Assembly: GCA_021018995.1 (NCBI GenBank)
Contig: CM037598.1
Span: 43,702,685 to 43,766,684, forward strand
Length of the DNA stretch: 64,000 nucleotides
DNA from: Chloranthus sessilifolius
Lineage: Eukaryota; Streptophyta; Magnoliopsida; Chloranthales; Chloranthaceae
Direction of reading: 5' to 3'
A model generated the notes under the pieces. That model was not told the origin of the DNA. It searched no databases and saw only the letters and a list, made by a program, of their open reading frames with translations. How positions within the stretch are numbered: position 1 is the stretch's first letter; each line of letters begins with the position of its first letter. This document shows, one piece after another, positions 55,277 through 64,000 of this stretch. A program made the translations under genes and the position numbers.

Positions 55277-57877
55277 GCGACCCCTGAGACAGAACCTATG
55301 CCTTACCCTAACCTTGAGGTTGAGCCTGAAGTCCCTGTGCACTTATCCTCCCCCAAAGAATTTGTGGATGCTCTTGGCCTAATCCGAGAGACAATTTTTG
55401 ACCTCCCCTATTTTTATAAGGAAGAGGAGTGCAAGGATACTTTAGATTACATGCTGAAGGTAGGCCTGACACCATTGCTGACCCCTTTGTAAGAGAAATC
55501 CTACCCTAGGCTGGTCAAATTGTGGTACTAGAACCTCAGAAAGAAAACCAAGCCAGGTTCAATCGAGCCTTACCTTGGGATTTTAATAGATAATTCGGAG
55601 CTCTTGGTGGATTACAATGATATTGGGTTAGTATTAGGGGTCCCATAAATTTTTGATACAACCTATGGCCTAGCAAAACCTGAGAGTGTGTCTTTAGAGC
55701 AATGGCCAGACAGCTGACTCAGGGCATTGTGGGGTCTGGGGAGTCATTAATGAGAAGAGATTTACACCCCAGCATGCTCTTCATTGATTCAATTTTGAGG
55801 AAGGATATATGTGTCAGTGGACATCAGTAAGAAAGGAGAACCCCCATAGTTGATGCTCTGTATTTTTTCTTTAAAGGACGTTTTATGAATGCTGCACGAC
55901 TGGTGTTTGAAGCAATGGTCGAGGTGAATGAGAAATTTAGAAAGGCACAGGCCTTGCCAAGGCTACCTTATAGTAAGCTCATCACTGCCTTGCTTACTAG
56001 AGGAAAATTTGTATTTCAAAAGGATGAGGAAATGGAGATAGTGAAGCTAAAAGTATTTGGAAAAAGGGTTTGGTCTGCCAGTAGGACCTTAATTGGGAAG
56101 AGCAAGAACAAATCTATAGAGAGTCCTCAAAAAGAAGACCCTCAGGCAGCCACGTCATTAGCTGCACCTACCATATTTGTTGGTCCATCCCCTTCTTCCA
56201 GGTTAGCAGCTACAGCTGAGACCTTTTCATATGTTGGTCTTAGCTTAGAGCTTCCATTTCTACCCTCTGCACCCTTACTCATCCCTTCCACTTCTGTGTT
56301 GTTGCCCACTGTCAGCTCTGATATGGCCAGCTTTTCCATCCCATCAGCCTCTCTACCATCCATCTCATTTTCCTTGCCCTCCATTGTAGTATCCATACCT
56401 CCTAGCACCTCAGCCACCCTTTCCACCATTATCACATCCACACCTCTGTTAGCTCCTCTTACCATAGACTCCTTTCCTACCTTATCTTCACTCACCATTC
56501 CAGCTAGCCCATCCATATCAGCCACTGAACCTTTGAGCCCTGCACCAGCTTCATCAGCGGACCTAGCCACTTCTTCTCCTCCATCCTAACCCTTTGACAT
56601 TGATCCCACCTTTTCCATCTCACCTCCACACACCCAAGACTAGATAATCAGTGAGGGGTATTCATCCCTGGTAAAGTCTATTATGGACAATATTAGGCAT
56701 GAATACTCCCCACTACCTGATTCTCCAAAACCCATAGCCTACCCATTTACAGATCACACCCACCCCACCTTTTCACCATGCACACACTTCCCCATTTCAA
56801 CCAATTCCACCCATCTAACCCATAGTCCATATCGTACCTAATCCCCTTCCCCAAATATTCAACCTCCTCCTCTTCCTTCAATGCCAAGTACTGACCAATA
56901 CCCATACCCAATCATCCATTGAGGCCACCCTCCTATCCATGAACTCCACCCTCCAAAATTAGGCCTCCATGTAAACTAGCCTACAAGCCATCCAATCCAC
57001 CTTGTCACTTTTAACCCAACCATCACAATTGCCAGCTATCCCTACACCTACCCATTTACCTACTACACCCCCTTCTCCCCAACCCATTACCTTAGCTATA
57101 ACCTCCCCTGTTGCTGCCCCTATTGAACCTATCCCAAAAATCCCTCCTCCTACCTTTACCAATGCTACCACAGATGTTGAAGACTTAATTCCCACCTCCT
57201 CAGTCCCAACCCAAACAGACCCTACACCTGAACCAGAACCCCTACCTGAGCCTCAACTTGAAATCCATCATCCTTTACCCTCAATCTCCACCCCACCCAT
57301 GCCATCATCCTTTCCCTCTCCATGCCTGGCTGGCCCTTCTTCAAGTATTGAGCTGTCCATACTCCTTGCCTCTTCCTTTTACATACCTCCATACCTAACC
57401 CTGCTCCATGCCATGCAACAGTACCTTAAAATGGATGTTGTTAGAGGAATGGCTGCCCTCAACAAATCAATCATGATGCCCTATGAAGCAAAGAGAAATC
57501 AAATGACGGCGGGTTACAACTTTGAGATGTTGAATATATCAAAGGGCTAACAATGAATTTTGAGTCAATTTGAAGCTCAGAAGCAAGATGCAGCAATAGA
57601 GAAATTGAGAGCAGATGGACTTGAGAAAAAGGTAGTTGCCTCCAGAGATGTCACAAAGGCCACCAGGGAACTCTATGAAAGTAGAGTTCTGCTTGCTGAA
57701 AAGAAGGCAGAAATCCTTAAAAGGAGAGTTGCGAATCGATCGGCATGTAATCAAAGACAAGCATCGCCTCTCCAAAGCTTCAATCTGCCGATAAGGATGA
57801 GAGAGGAAAAAGAGTCAAAGCCAAGGCCGAGCCAGCAAACAATTCATATGATTAGATTTGCACATGTACATAGTTAG
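55277..57877 (+). pseudogene. env-like third ORF of element C, main part after the solo LTR
   Basis: The frame resumes with acidic/proline-rich text and the globular domain: LIRETIFDLPYFYKEEECKDTL, stop near 55490, YPRLVKLWY, stop. Later come AMVEVNEKFRKAQALPRLPYSKLITALLTRGKF (55885-56020) and VFGKRVWSASRTLIGK. A Ser/Pro/Thr/Ala-rich linker fills 56140-57320 with further stops. A helical, coiled-coil-like C-terminus (57390-57770; AAIEKLRADGLEKKVV..., ESRVLLAEKKAEILKRR) ends at TAG 57875-57877. Architecture matches the homologues in A and B: basic N-terminus, globular domain, low-complexity linker, coiled coil. No membrane helix is seen. Confidence 0.7.
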
Positions 57878-59792
57878 GCTATTTTTGTTTACTCTTTTTC
57901 TTCTTCTTTCTAGTTACATTGTACATATTACTGTTTATAAATGGAAAGTTTTGTTTGAAGCTTGTGTCTGTTTCTGTTTAGATTAATTTATTTCTCCTCT
58001 GTTTTTGGCATGTTTGATTTTCTTATTTGTGTAAGTTTGTTTGTTCCTTTTACCTACTTTATTGTGTATCTTATCTTTCCCAAATTACCCTGTTTGTTTG
58101 TGTAAGCTTGTTTGCTTTTGCTACCCTTACCCTTTATCTTTGAAGCAGTGAGGACATTGCTCCTCATAGGTTTGGGGGTGTGACAAGGTTTGCCAATGGA
58201 TAGTTAATGGTAGTGCAGCATGGTTTTAATAGAAATTGAGAAAATAAAGTGATTTCCTACATAATTTTTAAAATTGAGGAAATTAAAAAAAATTTAAAAC
58301 TGAAATGTGTTGCAGTTCTAACATTTTTTCACGAAGTGAATGCCAAAAATTTTCAAAAATTGATGTTTAGTGAACTTGAAAAGACAAAAGAATGTGAGGA
58401 TATCCCCCAGAAAATGTGATGGAAGACCATACCCAGTGAGATTTGGGCTTGAGAAATTTTCTTTGAAGAGTGTTTTGGCAATTTTTCTGCTTTAGGGACA
58501 GATTGGATCTAGTCTTGATCACTAAAAGTTAGGCAAATACAAGTTGAAATAGATTGACAGCATTCATGACATTGAGGACATGAAGTGAGGTCATCCTTTG
58601 GACAGTTTGAGCTTAAAATTTCCCACCTTTGAACTACCCTTGATACACACCATTTGAGCCTTGAAAATCCCAATTTTTCTTTGATAAAGACCAGAAAATT
58701 TGAACCCAAAACCCCTTGACCTATTTTCAGTTCACCCTTAATCTGAGAAATCAGGAAATACAAGGAGAAGTGAGGTTAGAGGAGCAAGGTTTGATGTTTG
58801 GTTAAAAGAAAAGAAAGCACATTTGGTGGCATAGTGGCATCCCAGCCCATAAAAAAAAGAAAATGGAAATAAAAAAAAAAGACAAAAAAGAAAAGAAAAT
58901 AAAATTAAAGAAAAAGAATGAGAGAGAGAAGTCATTTAATTGAAAGTTACAAAAGAAGAGAAGCTGGCCACTCTGGATCTGAAAATTCAAAAAGAAGATG
59001 AAATTATGCTGAAATGAAGAAGGTGTTGTCATGACCACCTCCTTACCTTTACTGATTTCTCAAATTTTGAATCCATCCTTACCTTTTATTCCTTATAAAC
59101 TTCACCCATAAAGCCACATTAAAACCCAATAAAAGTCCTTACTAATCTAAAATGGATTGAGCTGTCATGTGGAGATGAAGATTTGTCTAATCTATGGTGA
59201 AAAGAGTTAGAAAATTTTAGAAAATAGAGCAATGCCCATGCTCGTGCTTGCAGTCCTATTTGAGGGTTGCAACTGCTCATGAGCTGTGTGAAATGATACA
59301 CCCTTCTATTCTATTTTGAGTGATAACCCTGGTGAGCCTTGGGTCTGACATTGAGTTTGTTGGGGGCATTATCAAAACATAATTCTCAATTTAATGGTAA
59401 GCTTTGCATTAATTTTCATACAAAATGTCTTGACATGAGATGATTAATTATGAAGGAATTACAGTAGAAGTTTGGTTTTAAACTGATGTTTTTTTCTTAA
59501 GAATCGTCTAAAATTGAATGCACAAGGTGTGGAATGAATTTTATTTTGCTTGAATTTTATTTTAACATGTTGCATTGATATTAACTGATTCATTGGAGAA
59601 GTTTGTGGGTAACTTCACTGAAAACCCTTAGGAGACTTCAGTCCTCCACTAGGAATCACCTAGGGGTTTAAAAGGCTTGATGCATATGCTAAATGCATCT
59701 GTGCTCCCTACCAAAGTGGCATTTTTCATTTTCAATAATTGTTTTTACTCTCTCCTTTGCTCAGGGACTAGCAAAGCTTAGGTTTGGGTGTG
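57878..59792 (+). other. 3' noncoding domain and polypurine tracts of element C
   Basis: No gene is seen. An internal AGGTTTGGGGGTGTG is at 58168-58182, after GAGGACATTG. The terminal tract AGGTTTGGGTGTG is at 59780-59792, abutting the 3' LTR. The 1.6 kb between them is homologous to the domains in A and B (CCCAGTGAGATTTGGG near 58434, CTAGGGGTTTAAAAGGCTTG near 59659). A purine-rich A/G stretch lies at 58850-58930. Confidence 0.7.
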
Positions 59793-61984
59793 TGTTCATC
59801 AGTGAAAAATACCATTTTTTACCTCCTAACTTGACCTTTGATGGACCTTTGAGCTGACTAATAATGTGCTTTGAGTGTATTTTGAAGATAAGCAATAAAT
59901 TGTAGTCTTAGTGTAGGCATCCACCTAAAATGGCCAAAGAAGCAGTCTACTACTCAATATGTGCTCAAACAGCCCAAAGCCAGCCAAGCAACCCACAGAG
60001 CTTTAGAAGTTCATGAGAAGGTCATGGGCCCAACTGGGTGTGCTTGAGACTAAGTGCTGTTGAGGGTTGAACAGATGAAGAACAACACACCAAAGATGTG
60101 TGCCAGCTGTGGAAGCATAAAGCAAAACCTGTCAAGAGGTTCTGATGCTCAAAGGTCAAGATAGCGAGAGGTTCCATGAAGCTGTCGTGAGGTTATGGAA
60201 GCATAGGCCAACCTGTCGAGAGGCACTGAGTTGAAAATATGAAGATCTCACGAGGTTCCAGTATCTATCGAGAGGTTGGAGGTATAGTGGTGGATCTTGT
60301 CAAGAGGATACCTAGACGTGCAGGGGAAGTCGAGAGGTTCTAGATACTTATCGTGAGGTTCAATTGAACTTGTCCAGCAGTGTGTGACAACCTGTCGATG
60401 ACTTACCTGAAGCTACGTCCATTCTCGCGAGGATTGAAGCAACCTATTGAGCACTTAAATGGAACCGTATAACTACTCGACAGGATGCTTTATAACCTAT
60501 CAAGAGGATAAATGCAGTTAGGACAGTAGATAAGATTTTGGTTGTCAATCCTATTAACGAGTTCACCAGAACCTGTCGAGAAGTCAAGCAACTTATCAAG
60601 AGCCTTTAGCAACCTGTCGACCAGTTCACATGAACCTATCGAGATGTCTCTAAACCTATCGAAATCCACTTCAACCTATCGATGAGAACACCAAACAGAC
60701 TCAGAACCTGTCGAGAGGTTCCTTGAACCCTCGACAGTCGAATTAGGAACTTCTCAGTTCCTTTCACAGTAGTTGCCAACTTCAAAATTCTTTGCACGAG
60801 TTCCAAGGCATGTTAATGACCCTTGGAAGTATTTTTGGAATGCAACTGAGCTCAAATGGGAACCTAATCACATCACATAGGCCTACCTATTTTGGACCAA
60901 TGGGGAAAGAGCTTCTAAAAGAGAAATTAGCCACATCAGCAGCTCAGAATAACAAAATTATTCTCTTTAGCTCTGATTGGCTAAAATAGATCTGAGAAGA
61001 GAGGAGAAGAGTATAACAGCTTGGAGAATTTATAGAGCTAGCATCCAGAAATTGGGAGAACTAGAGCCAAATTCGATTTCCCTCCAAAAATATTCCCTCT
61101 CTCCTCCTTCCCCGATTCTCCTCTTAGCCAATTATGATTGGCTAAACCTCTTTGGTAGCTAGGGTGAGGTTGAGAGCTATAAATTGAGAGGTTCAAAGCT
61201 TTGTAGGAGGATTACGTGTTGCATAGATTGCAGATCTAAGCACAATTGACTGTAAGTTGTATTGATTCAGTAATTATTGAATGTAAAGTTAATTTAGATC
61301 CATAAATCTCTTGATTGCCATTTGATTTCCCTAGATCTAATATCCCTGTGGATGCCTGAGCTTGTAGCCTTGCATCCACAGCATTTGCAATGGTTTAATT
61401 GTTCCAATTAAGATCCCTGAATTGGAACAATCTCTGAGATAATCTGTGACCATTCGAGTGGACAGATCATAGCCTTAGGATTGCTTCAATTCTCTGGTTG
61501 AGAGTGGATTCTTATACCTTGCATCTGAGCTTATAGCTAGATGAAGGATTGTTGCAAACCAGTTCCCTGCACTACCTTTGAACCAAAATTTTTTTAGTAA
61601 AGACCAAAATCCCTAGCTGCTATTCTCCACCTCTTGATTTTAATCTTTACTTCATTTTTCTTTAACTCTGTGTTTAATCAAATCTGGGTCATTTGCATTT
61701 AATTTTTTGTAATTTTTAGTGACAAATCCTAGAAACCTCTCCTCTTTCATGTTTTAATTTAGTAGAATCTAAGATAGAGTGTTAGATCTGCTATAGATCT
61801 GGAGATTTACCATAGTTTAAATCACATTTCCCTGTGGACATACCCTGACTTACCTATTAAAACTTGCTACAGTAGCCCAAGTTCTTGCAGGACTGCTTGC
61901 TTACCTTGATTCTTCATCTCTGTGATTTTGCCTTTTAATTGGCTATTTTAACCATTTAATAATTTTAAGGTGAGTAAGACAACA
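59793..61984 (+). repeat. 3' LTR of element C
   Basis: Begins TGTTCATCAGTGAAAAATACC after the polypurine tract and ends AAGACAACA. It has a single copy of the segment duplicated in the 5' LTR. The TATA position reads TATAACAG (61012-61019), one base from the TATAAAAG of the 5' LTR. It is followed by the right target-site copy CCGGT. Confidence 0.92.
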
Positions 61985-61989
61985 CCGGT

Positions 61990-62293
61990 CACTGTGGGGG
62001 TGATTGTTGGCATTTGTGGTCGTTGGTTCGAGTGCTTAAAGTGATTAGTAGGCTACGCGCAACCAGGCGGTCGGGTTAGTTTGAGCGGGCGATGATTAGT
62101 TTACGCGCTCAAGACTGGTCGTTTAATTCAAATTAAGAGCAGGGGAGGTGGAGCGTGATTGGGTTGAGCGCATGAATTTACGCATGCAATTTAGCCGTGG
62201 CCTATAAATAGTATAAAAACATTTCATTTCTTCCATGCTATCCATTTTGGTCTTTGATTCTTTGTTTCCTTATTTCTTTGCGCTCTAGTTTTC
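61990..62293 (+). promoter_or_regulatory. Promoter of the PMD gene, cut by element C
   Basis: Directly after the target site the text resembles the repeats at 41022-41215 (GGTCACTGTGGGGGTGA). A TATAAATA box is at 62203-62210, with a T/C-rich leader after it. Element C therefore lies about 220 bp upstream of the TATA box and separates it from any distal elements left of 43404. Confidence 0.55.
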
Positions 62294-62339
62294 ATGTTAT
62301 CTCGCGATTCGATCGTCCATTTCAGGCACTGTTTCTTTC

Positions 62340-63938
62340 ATTCTCTTAAGTTCTTCAAACTATTTCTTCCAAGATGGAGGGGAGGGTATTGGTAGGCACG
62401 ATCTTACTATCTTTGAGTTGGAGAGGATGATGGGGGAGATAGGTGAGACCTCTGAGGCTCAGACCGATGCTGTTGTCGTGGAGGAGGACGTCAGGGAGAT
62501 AGTTAGAGAGGAGGGTGAGAGGGTTGAGGGCGAGGGAGCTGAGGGCGAGAGAGCTGAGGATGAGGCTGAGAGCTCCAAGGTGAGGAGCATCGAGATCGCA
62601 GACACTTCTCACTACAGGATTTCTCGGCTCGATGCCGGGTAGGTACTCGTGAGCAAAAATTCCTTCATTTTTTTCTAGGCATTTAGGTTATGACATAGAC
62701 TTATGAGGATCTAGAAATGTTTTTTAATTTATGTTGAACCCGCATTGATCATTGATTGTGTGCCCACTCATGCATCGTGACTGCGTCGAGAGGTAGGTGA
62801 CGTTTCTATTTTGTTGTTCTTATCATGTTTTGTGTGTTTGTTATGAATTGTCATTGTGTGTATGGATATATTCTATCCAGCTTTAGCTTTAGGTTTGCTT
62901 GTCTTTCGTCATGGGTATGTGTGTTAGTCTTATTTTCCTACTTGTGTTTCATTCGATAGGAGACCTCGAAGTTGGCTATCAGCTAAGCATGGACCGAGTC
63001 TCATACTTGGTATCATGCCTTCCCAGAGTTTCAGTGGGCACGGTTGGTGTCTTTTGGCTTCGGGTCGATCCTGGAGATGGAGCCCTTTCAGGTCGATCGT
63101 GGCCTGATTGTAACGATATTGGAGAGGTGGAGGGAGGAGCATCAGGCGCTTCTCTTTCTAGTTGGTATGATGTTGCCGACTCTAGAGGACTGGGTCCGTA
63201 TTACCGATCTTTGTTTTGAGGATGAGCAGATCACAGGGCTGATGGCAGGAGAGTATGTGGCAGTGTGTAAGGAGATTTTGGGTGTACGATATAGGTCGAG
63301 TGGATCGGGGCCAGGTGTAGTTCGGGTAACTTGGTTTTTTGATATGTTTGAGAGTGGATTTGTCCCTCTGAGGTGACATTCAGAGGCGAGGGTGTCTGAT
63401 GAGGCACGGTGCATGGTGGTAGTGGGTCGTGAGCCCGTGGTTGAGCCAGGGTTGGCTACCGATAGAGTGCTTCGAGCATTCTTGATGCACTTCCTCGGTG
63501 TAATACCCTTTTCTTCTTCTACTTGGGGATGTGTCACCGGGTTATTTTTGATGGTTCTCAGGGACTTGGATCAGGTCCCTCCCTACGAGTGGGGTGCTAG
63601 AGCATTGGCGCATCTCTATGAGCAGCTTTATTGTTGGAGACGAGGCGTCGTGACAATCGGAGGTTTCTTTCCTTTCCTCCAGGTGAGTTTTAGTTAATCA
63701 GTGTCATGGTGTCTTTGTTTTATTTTTCTTGGTCGTAGCAGGTATTCAGCATTTCTTTGTTGTTTGTGTTTAGTTTTGGGCGTATGATCATTTTTCTTTT
63801 CTTCGTTTGGGGGTTCCATTGGAGGTGAGGTTCACGTTTTCACGGATGCATGTATGGAGGGCAGCGTTGAGGGGTCGTTGCTGGTCTTTCGATCTTCTGA
63901 CCGAGCGGGGCCTCTTTGAGGACATACATGCGGGGCAG
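62340..63938 (+). pseudogene. Plant mobile domain (PMD) gene with introns; one in-frame stop; runs beyond the recognised exons
   Basis: A first exon frame (in-frame ATG at 62427) encodes a Glu-rich acidic segment ending ISRLDAG at a GG|GTAGGT donor near 62640. After an intron, the next exon (from about 62988) gives TWYHAFPEFQWARLVSFGFG, then a clear PMD core: RGLIVTILERWREEH, LPTLEDWVRITDLCF, ITGLMAGEY. A TGA at 63374-63376 breaks the frame, but the same frame continues with RAFLMHFLGVIPF, RDLDQVPPYEWGARAL and IGGFFPFLQ, ending CAG|GTGAGT at 63682. A 91-bp intron follows; the exon at 63774-63938 encodes FWAYDHFSFLRLGVPLEV and more, ending CAG|GTATAT. PMD proteins include MAIN/MAIL1 of Arabidopsis and many transposon-borne copies. 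It may be a host gene relic or an antisense extra ORF of the minus-strand Tat-like element; both fit. Confidence 0.7.
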
Positions 63939-64000
63939 GTATATACTACTATGTGTTCATTTTGTTTTGTTTTGTTTTAGTTTTCAGGCTCTAAGGATTC

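Larger units (their letters stand above)
43409..61984 (+). mobile_element. Element C: complete Athila-lineage retrotransposon containing a nested solo LTR
   Basis: The LTRs are 43409-46094 and 59793-61984. They start TGTTAAGC and TGTTCATC, and both end GACAACA. Flanking 5-mers CCGAT (43404-43408) and CCGGT (61985-61989) are a target duplication with one change. The LTRs differ by many substitutions and by a tandem duplication in the 5' copy, so this insertion is clearly older than element B. Internal order is primer site, gag, protease, RT, RNase H, integrase, env-like gene, noncoding domain, polypurine tract. All genes carry stops or frameshifts. A minus-strand solo LTR of another Athila family lies in the env-like gene. 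Confidence 0.92.

Noticed and set aside
56142-56570. 142-codon minus-strand frame
   Set aside because: It is a mirror of the low-complexity Ser/Pro/Ala linker of the element C env-like gene. Codon composition is explained by the plus strand.
63142-63537. 131-codon minus-strand frame
   Set aside because: It overlaps the PMD core exon on the opposite strand and has no recognisable domain, whereas the plus strand has clear blocks and splice sites.

Overview
The window is plant nuclear DNA, most likely from a dicot angiosperm; the species cannot be named from the sequence. Almost all of it is nested LTR retrotransposon sequence. There is no bacterial-type gene, tRNA, rRNA or CRISPR array. The main elements are Ty3/gypsy elements of the Athila lineage. 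This is shown by the tRNA-Asp-type primer binding site, a single gag-pol reading frame with protease motif DLGAS, RT motif FMDD, an integrase without a chromodomain, and a third env-like gene between pol and the 3' LTR. All copies are inactivated by stops and frameshifts.

Layout. (1) 1-8458 and 22769-26603: element A, with its 5' LTR outside the window. It was split by (2) element B (8459-22763), a complete copy with two LTRs of equal length (1856 bp) and an imperfect 5-bp target duplication. (3) 26604-29585: unclassified repeat-rich DNA with long palindromes. (4) 29586-31567: a solo Athila-type LTR on the minus strand with a perfect GTACT duplication. (5) 32035-33050: a decayed gag of another gypsy group (Tekay/Del-like). 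(6) 33170-34707: an LTR plus primer site of a Tat/Ogre-like element, then a degenerate internal remnant to about 36100. (7) About 36110-38750: a minus-strand Tat-like LTR with its polypurine tract, containing a striking hairpin array. (8) 38750-43403: low-homology DNA with tandem repeats and an orphan TATA-driven reading frame. (9) 43409-61984: element C, a complete Athila-type copy that itself carries a minus-strand solo LTR (53132-55271, perfect TTGAG duplication) inside its env-like gene. (10) 61990-64000: a promoter and intron-containing gene with a plant mobile domain (PMD), cut from its upstream DNA by element C.

The most interesting signal is in the control regions, not the proteins. 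Each Athila-type family carries its own cluster of short TCGA-centred palindromes (TTCGAA in B, CTGTCGAGAGG in C, CTCGAG in A). The same family-specific motif occurs both in the LTR upstream of the TATA box and in the spacer just before the env-like gene. This suggests a second, LTR-matched internal promoter or regulatory module for the third gene. The Tat-like LTRs show a parallel theme: repeated stem-loops with a constant loop and co-varying stems. All three Athila copies also carry a second polypurine-like tract about 1.6 kb upstream of the real one, bounding a conserved noncoding domain.
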